Of a stretch of DNA of 64,000 nucleotides, positions 18,315 through 27,244 are shown one piece after another. The notes under the pieces are model-generated. The model ran no database searches. It was not told the origin of the DNA and saw only the letters and a program-made list of their open reading frames with translations. Positions within the stretch are counted from its first letter, which is position 1, and each line of letters starts with the position of its first letter. The DNA comes from Domibacillus antri (lineage in GTDB: Bacteria; Bacillota; Bacilli; Bacillales; Domibacillaceae): assembly GCF_001936625.1 (NCBI RefSeq), contig NZ_MSDU01000020.1, positions 1 through 64,000 of the forward strand. Direction: 5' to 3'. The position numbers and the translations under genes were made by a program.

Positions 18315-19766
18315 TTACTCCCCTTTCTTTAAAAACAGCAGCAGCGCGAACGAAACCACCGCAAATAGAAATACAACCCAATAAACGGCGTGAAGAGATG
18401 CCGTCAGCCCTTCATTTAAAATAAACCGGGCAGAATGGGTCATCGCGGCACCCTCCCCAAGCAGCTCGTTGATGGAATCCACTGACAAACTTGCAGGGGC
18501 CTCAGGGTTAGCCTGTAAATAGGCGGCAAGGCGGCTGTTCAGCACACCGCCAAGTAATGCCGCCCCAATCGTATTACCGATATTGCGCATAAACATGTTC
18601 GAGGCGGTTGCTGCTCCTCTTTCATGCCATTCTACCGCGTTTTGAATAGATACAATAAACGCGGTGGAGGTCAGCCCCATGCCGACGCCGGTAATAAAAG
18701 AAGAAGCGCCCGCCCACAAAGGACCGAATGACGGATCCATAAAGGCAAACATAAGCCCGCCGGCCAATAGCGCCGCACCGCCTATTAACGTCGTTGTCCG
18801 GTATCCGACTGACATCATGAGCTTTCCGGATAAGGAAGAAGCAATCGGCCAGCCGATTGACATCGCCGTCAGTGTGAATCCTGCAACCGTTGCGCTCTCT
18901 CCCATAAGGCCTTGAACATACATCGGCAAAAATGTCGAAATGCCAATCAGTATAATCCCGGTCGTCAAAGATACGACATTCGCAATCAAAATAGGACGGG
19001 CTTTCCATAGATGAAATGGAATCATCGGGACCGCCGTCCGCCGTTCATGAATGACAAAGAAGAGGAGAGCTAACATTCCAGCGGCAAGAAGGGGCACCGT
19101 GTACGCCGTTTTTCCCGCCTCAACAAGAAGATACATGAATACTGAAATACCAATTAAAAACAATATGGTACCTATGTAATCAATTTCCGGTTTCTTTTTC
19201 TCGACCTTTTCATGTAAAAACAGAAACAGCATCATGACTGAAACAACACCAAGCGGCACATTGATCCAGAATACCCAGCGCCAAGAAACAAATTCAACAA
19301 GCATTCCGCCTAGGGCAGGGCCGGACACTGCTGAAATCCCCCACACACTCGCCAAATACCCCTGCACTTTTGCCCTTTCCTCTTTCGTATAAATATCGCC
19401 GACAATGGTTGTCGCAACCGGCATAACCGCTCCGGCTCCGATTCCTTGAATGAAACGGTATACAATCAGCTGCTCCATGGAAACCGCAAACCCGCACAGG
19501 ACAGATCCGATTAAAAAAATCCCGATCCCTATAAATAGAACAGGACGCCGCCCAAAAATATCGGACAGTTTTCCGTATATTAAGACCGTTGCTGCATTCA
19601 TCAGCAGGTAGGCTGAAAATACCCAGCTGTATAATGAAAACCCGCCAAGTTCCGCTACAATGTCCGGCATCGCAGTCGACACTATGGTCGCTTCGATCGC
19701 ACCCATAAACATCGCCAGCATGACAGCTGCGAGGACAAAGGGACGATTTGTCTTTCTTTCACTCAT
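18315..19766 (-). CDS. MFS exporter, DHA2 (EmrB/QacA) type
   Basis: This roughly 483-residue proton-driven drug exporter has about 14 predicted membrane helices. The N-terminal motif AIEATIVSTAMPDIVAEL and the loop GKLSDIFGRRPVLF (MFS motif A) are clear, with GxxxGPxxGG-like motif C in SGPALGGMLVEFVSWRWVFWINVP. The start at 19766 (third of three ATGs) has AAGAAGG 7 nt upstream. The longer frame starting at 19805 would lie inside the darB terminator. It forms a unit with ccpC, 4 nt downstream. Substrate unknown. Confidence 0.85.
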   Translation of the reverse strand: MSERKTNRPFVLAAVMLAMFMGAIEATIVSTAMPDIVAELGGFSLYSWVFSAYLLMNAATVLIYGKLSDIFGRRPVLFIGIGIFLIGSVLCGFAVSMEQLIVYRFIQGIGAGAVMPVATTIVGDIYTKEERAKVQGYLASVWGISAVSGPALGGMLVEFVSWRWVFWINVPLGVVSVMMLFLFLHEKVEKKKPEIDYIGTILFLIGISVFMYLLVEAGKTAYTVPLLAAGMLALLFFVIHERRTAVPMIPFHLWKARPILIANVVSLTTGIILIGISTFLPMYVQGLMGESATVAGFTLTAMSIGWPIASSLSGKLMMSVGYRTTTLIGGAALLAGGLMFAFMDPSFGPLWAGASSFITGVGMGLTSTAFIVSIQNAVEWHERGAATASNMFMRNIGNTIGAALLGGVLNSRLAAYLQANPEAPASLSVDSINELLGEGAAMTHSARFILNEGLTASLHAVYWVVFLFAVVSFALLLFLKKGE

Positions 19767-19788
19767 CATCATACCTTCTTTCAAACGT

Positions 19789-19815
19789 AAAAAGACCCGC
19801 CGCATGGGCGGATCT
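19789..19815 (-). terminator. Terminator of darB
   Basis: Stem GATCCGCC/GGCGGGTC with a CATGC loop, then UUUUU in the minus-strand RNA (A's at 19789-19793). Confidence 0.8.
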
Positions 19816-19818
19816 TCA

Positions 19819-20259
19819 TCAAATCAGCTGATCAACATATTGATTCAGCTGTTTTAAAATGACCCGTCTCGTCAAAATCCCTTTAAAATAACCTTCTTCA
19901 TCCGTGACACATAAAAATGGATGATTGATTAATTGACCGAGCGCTTTTCGAAAATGGTCGTGAATGGTTAAACGCGGTTTATCCACCGCCATCACTTCCT
20001 CTACTTTCATCTCTTCAAGACGCTCAAATTCCACCCGCTCAAGCCCAAGGATGGCTTCTGTAATCATCGTATTGCTGATCAGCCCTTCCAGACGGTACTT
20101 TGCATCCAGTACAGGCACAGCTGTATAACCGCTCTTCGTCAATACGAGCAGGGCATGTTCCAGACTGTTTCCCCGCTGAACGAATGCTACTTTCTCACCT
20201 GGAATAATATAATCCATAATATTTGTCTGCAGTACATCTTTGTTTTTGAAGGAAATCAT
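19819..20259 (-). CDS. darB: CBS-domain c-di-AMP-binding protein DarB
   Basis: This 146-residue protein is made of two CBS motifs (about residues 15-75 and 90-146). Family-typical segments are SGYTAVPVLDAKYRLEGLIS and HPFLCVTDEEGYFKGILTRR. B. subtilis DarB (YkuL) binds c-di-AMP and, when free of it, stimulates the (p)ppGpp synthetase Rel and pyruvate carboxylase. The gene is monocistronic, with its own terminator. A cre-like palindrome (20282-20295) lies just upstream, next to a TATAAT sequence. Confidence 0.9.
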   Translation of the reverse strand: MISFKNKDVLQTNIMDYIIPGEKVAFVQRGNSLEHALLVLTKSGYTAVPVLDAKYRLEGLISNTMITEAILGLERVEFERLEEMKVEEVMAVDKPRLTIHDHFRKALGQLINHPFLCVTDEEGYFKGILTRRVILKQLNQYVDQLI

Positions 20260-20281
20260 ACTGATACTCCTTTTCCAATTT

Positions 20282-20295
20282 TGTAAGCGCTTTAT
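20282..20295. promoter_or_regulatory. cre-like site in the darB leader
   Basis: TGTAAGCGCTTTAT matches the cre consensus except the last two bases, with a palindromic AAGCGCTT core. A minus-strand TATAAT lies about 10 bp upstream, so the site would overlap the start of transcription. Confidence 0.45.
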
Positions 20296-20391
20296 TCATC
20301 TTCTATTATAGCAAATTGGAACAGCAAAGTGCCAGGCAGACGAGCCGTTCTTTTCCATTTAAAAAGAGTCGGCTCCCAAATGGCAAACGAC

Positions 20392-20652
20392 TTATTCCTG
20401 TTCCTGCTGTTTTGCTTCCTGAAGCAGTTCAAAAATTTCGATCGCTGTCATATCGATATCGTCAAATGGATATTTGCTTCCTTTTCCATCTTTATCGTAC
20501 ACTTCGAGCTCAAATGTATCTTTATTCGGGAAATATTTAACCTGGCAAAGCGTCTTTCCGTTCAATTCAAAAAGGCGCTGCTGCACTTCTCCCTGTTCTC
20601 CGCCCTCCTGCAATGACTTTAAACGCTGTACAATTCCCACTAACTGTGACAT
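20392..20652 (-). CDS. ykuJ: DUF1797 protein YkuJ
   Basis: This 86-residue cytoplasmic protein starts MSQLVGIVQRLKSLQEGGEQ and continues with a conserved FELNGKTLCQVKYFPNKDTF segment. It matches the YkuJ/DUF1797 family; the B. subtilis member is 79 residues with a known fold but no assigned function. RBS AAAGGGG lies upstream. Neighbours ykuI and darB (ykuL) are as in B. subtilis, but ykuK and abbA, which lie between ykuJ and ykuL there, are missing here. Confidence 0.9.
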   Translation of the reverse strand: MSQLVGIVQRLKSLQEGGEQGEVQQRLFELNGKTLCQVKYFPNKDTFELEVYDKDGKGSKYPFDDIDMTAIEIFELLQEAKQQEQE

Positions 20653-20762
20653 ATATTGTCGACCCCTTTCGATTCATAATCCTTTTAGTAAGCACAAGAA
20701 ATATACCATACATCGATTTTATAATCCAACTTTTTTGTACCCTTTTTTCATCGGATTCAATC

Positions 20763-20789
20763 AAAAAGAGACGCCAAAAAATCAGCGTC
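20763..20789 (-). terminator. Terminator overlapping the 70-residue membrane protein stop
   Basis: Stem GGGACGC / GCGTCTC with a 10-nt loop, followed by UUUUU on the minus strand. Confidence 0.6.
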
Positions 20790-20994
20790 CCCTCATCCAA
20801 ACCATGATAATGATTCCTAGAAAAACAACCGCTGCTGCCACATACGTCCAGATGACTGGATTAAGAGCGTATGGATGACGGCGGACAGGCTGTCCCAGCT
20901 CATCTTTTTCTTTGCCGGCTGAAGCCCGTCTCATCACCATCATCGTGGCAAAAATGGAAGCGGCAAGCAGCAGAATGGATACAACTGCAAACAT
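20782..20994 (-). CDS. Small two-helix membrane protein, unknown function
   Basis: This 70-residue protein has two hydrophobic helices, at about residues 1-22 (MFAVVSILLLAASIFATMMV) and 48-66. They flank a charged loop (RRASAGKEKDELGQPVRRHP). The ATG at 20994 has AGGTGG 11 nt upstream; a GTG five codons earlier is the alternative. It lies between ykuI and ykuJ with its own terminator. I do not recognise the family. Confidence 0.65.
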   Translation of the reverse strand: MFAVVSILLLAASIFATMMVMRRASAGKEKDELGQPVRRHPYALNPVIWTYVAAAVVFLGIIIMVWMRGR

Positions 20995-21064
20995 TGTAAT
21001 AGCAGCCACCTACTTTATACTCGTGATGTCTGCCATTTTATCCACTTCTCTTCTTTCTTATACG

Positions 21065-22270
21065 TTAATACAAAAGGCCTTCCTGGTCGTATAAAAAATC
21101 ATAGGATATGTCAAAAAATAAATACTCATTGTCACCCACTGGATAAGAAAATGTCCGGATCGTTTCGCCTGTTTCAATATCGCTGTATAAATCTGATATA
21201 AGACCCCCGCCATTTTTTCTCATACGCAAAATATTTTCCAGAAAATATGGACGCCAGCTCCAATTTTTTTCTAAATATTCCGGCTGAAAGATCCATTCTC
21301 CGTCTTTTTTAAAATAATTTGGTGTCAATTCAAAGCCGTTCTCATCACAAATATAAAGACGAAAACACATGTCATTGAAATGCCGGCCAATTTCTTCAAG
21401 CAGTTTTTCTTTTCGCGCCGTCTTGAATTTCAACAAAATGATATCAAGTTCGGTCTCAATTTTATCCGCCAGCGTATAGACGCTGCGGAGCGCTTCTTTT
21501 TCATACGCAATAAACCGGCTGCATTTCCCGCGCAGCATGTCTTTCAGCTGGTTCGGGTCCGCAAAATCCGCAGACGGCTCCGCAAGATAAAACCCTTGAT
21601 AATAGCGTCCGCCGTTTTTCCATGCATATTGAAGCTGGTATTCTACTTCCACCGTTTCAAATAGAAGCGACGCCCCGATCTTCCGGGCAAACATCGATAA
21701 GGAATACACAATGTTTTTATACGTCTGATCGCTTGCATCTTTTCTGAGCGCCCGCAGACTCACTTTTAAAATATCCGGTGATGATCCGGCAAAATGGCGA
21801 ATATCTCCGTTCACCTCGCCGATATGATCAACAGCAAGACGGATGCCGAGCGTTTTGTAATAGCGTAAAATATTGTCAAGTGCCGCACTGTAATCCGCTT
21901 CAGAGATCTCCAGCACGATTTGATCAAGCGAGACCCCTTTATCGGCATAACTTTCAATGATTGCGAGAAACGATTCACCATAGTCCTCCAGCAGTCCTGA
22001 CGCCTGCCGGTTAATAAATAGCATCGATTCCTGCTTTGCTGCAGAAAAGGCATCGAGCGCTTTTTTTAAAATGACATCCTCCACTTCGCGCCGGTACTCT
22101 TCAGGGATGTCTTCATCGTGAAAAAAACCGCCGAGACTGTTCGCCGTATCTTCTTCCAAATATCGGCCAAGCACTTCATAGCCAATAATTTTATGTTCAT
22201 CAGCGCTGAAAATCGGCTGATAATACGGAACGACCCGGTCGAGATTACTCATAATTTCCAGTGCGTCCAT
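21065..22270 (-). CDS. ykuI: EAL-domain c-di-GMP protein YkuI-like
   Basis: This 401-residue protein has an EAL phosphodiesterase-type domain (about 1-250) followed by the YkuI C-terminal PAS-like domain. The signature is YEVLGR rather than EAL. Other positions are INRQASG, VLEISEADY, AVDHIGEVNGD, KVSLRAL and ETVEVEYQLQYAW. The usual DDFG is DHIG, and EGVE is ETVE, so metal binding and hydrolysis are doubtful. B. subtilis YkuI also binds c-di-GMP without clear turnover. The ATG at 22270 follows GGGGG; the longer frame is rejected. No signal peptide. Confidence 0.88.
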   Translation of the reverse strand: MDALEIMSNLDRVVPYYQPIFSADEHKIIGYEVLGRYLEEDTANSLGGFFHDEDIPEEYRREVEDVILKKALDAFSAAKQESMLFINRQASGLLEDYGESFLAIIESYADKGVSLDQIVLEISEADYSAALDNILRYYKTLGIRLAVDHIGEVNGDIRHFAGSSPDILKVSLRALRKDASDQTYKNIVYSLSMFARKIGASLLFETVEVEYQLQYAWKNGGRYYQGFYLAEPSADFADPNQLKDMLRGKCSRFIAYEKEALRSVYTLADKIETELDIILLKFKTARKEKLLEEIGRHFNDMCFRLYICDENGFELTPNYFKKDGEWIFQPEYLEKNWSWRPYFLENILRMRKNGGGLISDLYSDIETGETIRTFSYPVGDNEYLFFDISYDFLYDQEGLLY

Positions 22271-22342
22271 CGAAGGACCCCCTTTTTCCGTCAAATCGAT
22301 TATAATTATACATGACTTTAAACGATTATGCTCTTCCAGAGG

Positions 22343-22372
22343 AAAAAACCCGGTGCAAAAATGCATCCGGGC
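22343..22372 (-). terminator. Terminator of the tre operon
   Basis: Stem GCCCGGATGCA / TGCACCGGG with UUUUUU on the minus strand, immediately after the treR stop. Confidence 0.85.
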
Positions 22373-23119
22373 TTACTTCATATGACGGCGGGCAAAATCA
22401 ACAAATCGGAATTTATCAAGCCTGTGTCGGGATTCTGTATATTGAAATAAACTCGCATCATCAAGATAGACATAGTTTTTCACCACGACGACATGTAAAA
22501 AACCATTCAGGTCAAGATAGCGTTTATCCTCTTCTGTGCAAGTCTCCACCACAATTTCTTTTTTGGCAAAACTGATCGTAAGACCAAGGTCATGCTCAAT
22601 ATGCGCATAAATGGACTGCCCGCAAATCTCTTCCGTCAAATCCGGAATATATTTTTTCAGCAGGAAATCTTTATCGAGAATCACCCGTTCTTCATCAAAT
22701 GTACGTGTCCGGATCACTTTCCAAACATCGTCCTTTGCACTACACTGCAGCTGGTGCTGTAAAAACGGCGGCGGTTTGATCAGATTAAATTCTTCCACCT
22801 CTGTTTTAATAGACCCTTTCATTTGATCGGCCAGCTCTTTAAAGCTGACAAGGCCGGAAATCGGAAAACTGGCCCTGTTCGTATCGAGTACGACGGAGCC
22901 TTTCCCCCGCAGCTTTTGAATATAGCCATTTTGCGAAAGAAGCGTTAACGCTTTTCTGATCGTTTCCCGTGACGTTTCATACTGCTGTGCGAGCTCATTT
23001 TCAGATGGAATTAATTCTCCCGGCTGAAAAGTGCCGTCTTTCATTTTATCCGCCAATTCTTCATAAATGTATTTATACTTGTTTTTTTTCACCTGTCTCA
23101 CCTGCACGATGTCATTCAT
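22373..23119 (-). CDS. treR: Trehalose operon repressor TreR
   Basis: This 248-residue GntR-family (HutC subfamily) repressor has a winged helix at residues 12-78 (YKYIYEELADKM, SENELAQQYETSRETIRKAL) and a UTRA effector domain after it. TreR binds its operator until trehalose-6-phosphate releases it. It is the third gene of treP-treC-treR, 22 nt after treC. Operators are the two TGTATATACA palindromes upstream of treP. Confidence 0.94.
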   Translation of the reverse strand: MNDIVQVRQVKKNKYKYIYEELADKMKDGTFQPGELIPSENELAQQYETSRETIRKALTLLSQNGYIQKLRGKGSVVLDTNRASFPISGLVSFKELADQMKGSIKTEVEEFNLIKPPPFLQHQLQCSAKDDVWKVIRTRTFDEERVILDKDFLLKKYIPDLTEEICGQSIYAHIEHDLGLTISFAKKEIVVETCTEEDKRYLDLNGFLHVVVVKNYVYLDDASLFQYTESRHRLDKFRFVDFARRHMK

Positions 23120-23141
23120 CCAAACTATAGCATACTATCCA

Positions 23142-24806
23142 TTATTTAAACAGACGATATACGGTACTTTCGTATGGCGATAGGGTCCAGTCTGACAAAT
23201 GAACAGGGGAATCCGGATCATTTGTCATAATACGCTCGGATCGATACGCTTTCCATTCATCCGGTACTGTAAACGGCACCTGTTCTTCAAAGAAGTTATT
23301 GACAACAATCCATTTCTCAGTAATGCCTTCCCGAATATACGCAAATAAATACGGATGATCCGGTAAAATCAGCTGAAAGCGGCCTTCGCGGAGAACCGGC
23401 TCTGTTTTGCGAAGTGCAATGAGTTGTTTATAATGATGAAAAATGGATTCTTCCTCTTTTTGAACAGTGTCAGCGTTTATCTCTTTATAATTAGCCGCCT
23501 CTTCAATCCACGGGGTTCCGCTCGTAAAGCCGGCATGTGGAGCATCACTCCACTGCACAGGCGTTCGGCTGTTATCACGCGACTTTTGCTTTAAAATGGT
23601 CATGACTTCGTTTTCAGGCAAACCGCGTTCCAGTAAAATTTTGTACATATTCAGTGATTCCACGTCTCGGTACTGTTCAATCCGTTCAAAATTGGGATTC
23701 GTCATCCCGATTTCTTCCCCTTGATAAATGTAAGGTGTCCCTTTCATAAAATGAATAACGTTTGCCAGCATTTTCGCTGACTTTTCCCGATATTTCGGAT
23801 CGTCGTTTCCATAACGGCTGACAATCCGGGGCTGATCGTGATTGCACCAGAACAATGCGTTCCAGCCGCCTCCTTCATCCATTTCCACCTGCCACGTTGA
23901 CATGACCTGCTTCAGCCATTGAAAATCAAATGGAGCTGCTGTCCACTTTTCCCCATCCGGATAATCCGCTTTTAAATGATGAAAATTAAATGTCATCGCA
24001 AGCTCTTTTGAGTCAGGATGTGAGTAGCGTATGCAATGATCTATCGACGTAGAAGACATTTCGCCGACCGTAAGCAGCTCATAATGAGAAAATACTTCTT
24101 TGTTCATCTCCTGCAAAAATTCATGAATGCGCGGACCGTCTGTATAAAAACGCCGTCCATCTCCTTCATAATCATCTGGAAACTGCTGGTTTTTGGAAAT
24201 TAAATTGATGACATCCAACCGGAAGCCATCGATGCCTTTTTTCAGCCAAAAATGCATCATTTCGTATAAATCCCGGCGCACATTCGGGTTTTCCCAGTTT
24301 AAATCAGCCTGCGTCCGGTCGAACAAATGCAAATAATATTGTCCGCTCACTTCATCATATGCCCAAGCAGAACCCCCAAACTTCGACTGCCAGTTATTCG
24401 GCGGACCGCCCTCTTTCCCGTCTTTCCAGATGTAGTAATCACGGTACGGTGAATCCGGGTTGCGCGACTGCTGAAACCATGCATGTTCCGTTGATGTATG
24501 ATTGACGACAAGGTCCATCACGATTTTTATATTACGGCTGTGAGCTTCATCCAAAAGTTTTTCTACATCATCCATCGTGCCATAATCCGGGTTCACTTTA
24601 TAATAATCGCTTATATCATAACCGTTGTCTTTTTGCGGCGATTCGTAAATCGGCGTCAGCCATAATACATCCACGCCGAGATCATGCAAATAATCCAGCT
24701 TTTCGATAATGCCTTGAATATCCCCCACACCGTTTCCGGTCGTATCGTTAAAACTTTTTGGATAAATTTGATACACAACGCTTTTTTTCCACCATTGTTC
24801 ACTCAT
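23142..24806 (-). CDS. treC: Trehalose-6-phosphate hydrolase
   Basis: This 554-residue GH13 phospho-alpha-glucosidase splits trehalose-6-phosphate into glucose and glucose-6-phosphate. GH13 conserved regions are seen in order: DLVVNHTS, GFRLDVINLI (nucleophile Asp), LTVGEMSSTS (acid Glu) and WCNHDQPRIVSRYGND. The N-terminal WWKKSVVYQIYPKSF is typical of oligo-1,6-glucosidase-like enzymes. It lies downstream of the PTS permease gene treP, with a terminator-like hairpin between the two. The B. subtilis name is treA. Confidence 0.95.
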   Translation of the reverse strand: MSEQWWKKSVVYQIYPKSFNDTTGNGVGDIQGIIEKLDYLHDLGVDVLWLTPIYESPQKDNGYDISDYYKVNPDYGTMDDVEKLLDEAHSRNIKIVMDLVVNHTSTEHAWFQQSRNPDSPYRDYYIWKDGKEGGPPNNWQSKFGGSAWAYDEVSGQYYLHLFDRTQADLNWENPNVRRDLYEMMHFWLKKGIDGFRLDVINLISKNQQFPDDYEGDGRRFYTDGPRIHEFLQEMNKEVFSHYELLTVGEMSSTSIDHCIRYSHPDSKELAMTFNFHHLKADYPDGEKWTAAPFDFQWLKQVMSTWQVEMDEGGGWNALFWCNHDQPRIVSRYGNDDPKYREKSAKMLANVIHFMKGTPYIYQGEEIGMTNPNFERIEQYRDVESLNMYKILLERGLPENEVMTILKQKSRDNSRTPVQWSDAPHAGFTSGTPWIEEAANYKEINADTVQKEEESIFHHYKQLIALRKTEPVLREGRFQLILPDHPYLFAYIREGITEKWIVVNNFFEEQVPFTVPDEWKAYRSERIMTNDPDSPVHLSDWTLSPYESTVYRLFK

Positions 24807-24827
24807 TGCTGCTTCCTCCTAATAGAA

Positions 24828-24850
24828 AAAAAGGGCAGATTTCGCCCTTT
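24828..24850 (-). terminator. Internal terminator-like hairpin between treP and treC
   Basis: Stem AAAGGGC / GCCCTTT with seven U's on the minus strand, directly at the treP stop and 20 nt before the treC RBS. It probably lowers treC and treR relative to treP. Confidence 0.7.
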
Positions 24851-26258
24851 ATTTTTGTTTCACAAATTTTGAAAAGATAAATGTTAAGACAATTGGCAGC
24901 ATGATGACGATGACCATTCCAATTAAGAAAGCGGACATGCCTTCGCTGATAACAAGGAAGCCCGGAATACCGCCAACCCCGATTGTGCTTGCTAATACGC
25001 CATTCACTGAAATCAGCATACCGGCAATAGCTGAACTGATCATCGCTGCAGCAAACGCATAGCGGTACCGCAAGTTAACCCCGAACATCGCCGGTTCTGT
25101 AATACCGAGAAAAGCGGAAATCGCCGATGTAAACGACAAGCCTTTTAATTTTTCATCTTTTGACAGCCAGCCGATGGTCATAGCTGCAGCCCCTTGTGCA
25201 ATGTTGGACAAAGCGAGCATCGGCCATAAGAACGTGCCGCCTAATTGGGATCCAACGAGCTGTAAATCCACCGCGAGAAACGTATGATGCATGCCCGTAA
25301 TAACAAGAAGGCTGTAAAATCCGCCATAAATGAGACCGCCGATCAATGGAACTTTATCAAATACGAAAATAACAGCATCCGTAATGGCGTTCCCGACTGT
25401 AAACATGACAGGACCGATGACAATAAATGCCGCAAATCCTGTAACCAATAAAGCGATTGGCGCAACAACTAGCAGCTGAATGCCTTCCGGAACACGCTTC
25501 GTTAAAAAGACCTCCATTTTAGCCAGCAGGTAGGACGCGAACAGAACCGGCAAAACCTGGCCTTGGTAGCCGATTTTTTCAATCTCTAACCCGAGAATAT
25601 TCCATGCCGGAATTTCCCCCGCTTCCTGTGCAGCCCCATATGCCCATGCGTTCAATAAATCCGGATGTACAAGAATCAATCCGAGGACAATCCCTAAAAG
25701 CGGGCTGCCGCCAAAACGTTTCACAGCGGACCAGCCGATTAATGCCGGTAAAAATGTAAACGCTGTATTGGCAATTAGGTTAATGATGCTAGCTATATCT
25801 GCCCACTGCGGATAACGTTCAATAATTGATTCGTCAAAAAAGATACCTTGACCCGTTAAAATATTATTTAAGCCAAGAAGAAGACCCGCTGTGACAATCG
25901 CCGGTAAAATCGGAATAAAAATATCCGCCAATGTCTTAATCGCCCGCTGGAGCGGACTTAAGTTTGCTTCTGATGCTTTTTTCACATCTTCTTTAGACGC
26001 TTCGCCAATTCCGGTTTCATCCACAAGATCCTGGTACACTTTGTTGACCGTTCCCTGCCCGATGACAACCTGATATTGACCGTTCGCTGAAAAAGACCCT
26101 TTGACAACATCAATTTCTTCTAGTTTTGTTTCATCCACTTTGCTTTCATCTTTTAAAGCAAAACGGAGTCTTGTGACACAATGCGTCGCTGCTTCAATAT
26201 TTTCTTTGCCGCCGACAGCTTCTACAATATCTTTAGCTTGTTTTGAATACGCTCCCAT
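24849..26258 (-). CDS. treP: PTS trehalose transporter subunit IIBC
   Basis: This 469-residue glucose-family PTS permease has an N-terminal EIIB domain (residues 1-85) with the phosphorylated Cys in AATHCVTRLRF. A linker leads to the EIIC membrane domain of about 10 helices, with GITEPAMFGVNLRYR as a conserved cytoplasmic segment. There is no EIIA domain, so it needs EIIA from another protein, as in B. subtilis. Phosphate comes from EI/HPr, encoded at 35033-37017. First gene of the tre operon. Confidence 0.95.
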   Translation of the reverse strand: MGAYSKQAKDIVEAVGGKENIEAATHCVTRLRFALKDESKVDETKLEEIDVVKGSFSANGQYQVVIGQGTVNKVYQDLVDETGIGEASKEDVKKASEANLSPLQRAIKTLADIFIPILPAIVTAGLLLGLNNILTGQGIFFDESIIERYPQWADIASIINLIANTAFTFLPALIGWSAVKRFGGSPLLGIVLGLILVHPDLLNAWAYGAAQEAGEIPAWNILGLEIEKIGYQGQVLPVLFASYLLAKMEVFLTKRVPEGIQLLVVAPIALLVTGFAAFIVIGPVMFTVGNAITDAVIFVFDKVPLIGGLIYGGFYSLLVITGMHHTFLAVDLQLVGSQLGGTFLWPMLALSNIAQGAAAMTIGWLSKDEKLKGLSFTSAISAFLGITEPAMFGVNLRYRYAFAAAMISSAIAGMLISVNGVLASTIGVGGIPGFLVISEGMSAFLIGMVIVIMLPIVLTFIFSKFVKQK

Positions 26259-26278
26259 TGCAGCTTCCCTCCTAAACT

Positions 26279-26350
26279 TGTATATACATCTTTAATTAGA
26301 CTTTACCACCTGTATATACAGGATGTCAAGCAGAATAGAAAGCGATTGCA
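26279..26350 (-). promoter_or_regulatory. tre promoter with two TreR operators and a cre-like site
   Basis: The minus-strand promoter is TTGACA (26324-26329), 18-nt spacer, TAAAGT (26300-26305). Two identical palindromes TGTATATACA are present: 26311-26320 fills the spacer (extended to CCTGTATATACAGG), and 26279-26288 lies about 15 bp past the -10. They are 32 bp apart, about three helical turns. A cre-like AGAAAGCGATTGCA (26337-26350) lies just upstream of the -35. This predicts trehalose-6-phosphate induction plus catabolite repression. Confidence 0.85.
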
Positions 26351-26351
26351 T

Positions 26352-26381
26352 CAAAAAAAGCAGCGGAATCCGCTGCTTTTT
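26352..26381 (-). terminator. Terminator of fadH
   Basis: Stem AAAAAGCAGCGGA / TCCGCTGCTTTTT with a long U-run on the minus strand. Confidence 0.9.
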
Positions 26382-26383
26382 GA

Positions 26384-27148
26384 TTAAAATGGAAAACGGT
26401 TAAGCCATTGACCGCCATCCATTGTAATGCATTCACCGTTAATATAACCGGCTTCATCCGAAAATAAATAAAAAGCGAGTCCGGCAATTTCTTCCGGCGT
26501 TCCCAGTCTGTGAAGGGGTACGCTGTTTATCGTCCGCTTTGCCGCTTCTTCTGATTCCCACAATTTGTCCGCGCCGCCAGTCCGTTCAATCGGTCCCGGC
26601 GCAATCGCATTGACTCGTATGCCGTATTGCTGCCCCCACTCGACAGCAAGCGTTCTCGTCAATGAGAGCACCCCTGCTTTTGCCGCTGCTGAGTGCGCGA
26701 CACCGGCACCGGCATTCCATGCATATGTGGCGGCCATGTTAATGATCGACCCTTTTATACCGCGCTCAATCCAGTACGTCCCCGCCGCATGAGAACAATA
26801 AAATGTACCATTCAGAACAATATCAATGACCGCTTTCCAGCCATTGGGCGATAATTTTTCAGCCGGACAGATAAAATTACCGGCCGCGTTATTGACGAGA
26901 AAATCAATCCGGCCAAATGTTTTATCTGTTTCTTTTATAAGGCGCTCCGCTTCTTCCGGCTGGCGAACATCCATTGATATGGTCAAAAACCGCTCACTGT
27001 CAGCCGCTATTTCTTTTTTCGCTTCAGCCAGCCGATCCTGATCCCGTCCGCAAATGACGACATTCGCGCCTTCATCATAAAATCGCTTCGCCATATATTT
27101 CCCCATTCCGCTTGAACCGCCTGTTACGATCACTGTTTTATCTTTCAT
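26384..27148 (-). CDS. fadH: SDR enoyl reductase, FadH-like (2,4-dienoyl-CoA reductase)
   Basis: This 254-residue short-chain dehydrogenase has the cofactor motif VTGGSSGMGKYMAKR at residues 9-23 and NNAAGNF at about 88-94. In the catalytic region a Tyr/Lys pair is not in the standard YxxxK: the segment reads HSAAAKAGVLSL, with Lys present and Ala/Ser in place of Tyr, as in 2,4-dienoyl-CoA reductases. Length equals B. subtilis FadH/YkuF (254). The ATG at 27148 follows AAAGGGGATGG. Function: reduction of 2,4-dienoyl-CoA in degradation of unsaturated fatty acids. Confidence 0.82.
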   Translation of the reverse strand: MKDKTVIVTGGSSGMGKYMAKRFYDEGANVVICGRDQDRLAEAKKEIAADSERFLTISMDVRQPEEAERLIKETDKTFGRIDFLVNNAAGNFICPAEKLSPNGWKAVIDIVLNGTFYCSHAAGTYWIERGIKGSIINMAATYAWNAGAGVAHSAAAKAGVLSLTRTLAVEWGQQYGIRVNAIAPGPIERTGGADKLWESEEAAKRTINSVPLHRLGTPEEIAGLAFYLFSDEAGYINGECITMDGGQWLNRFPF

Positions 27149-27244
27149 TTTTCCATCCCCTTTGCAAAATGAATGATTATTCACTCATTATTATACCATA
27201 AAATAGAGGCGGTCCCGCAAATAGGAAGGTAACGCCTGATTTTA

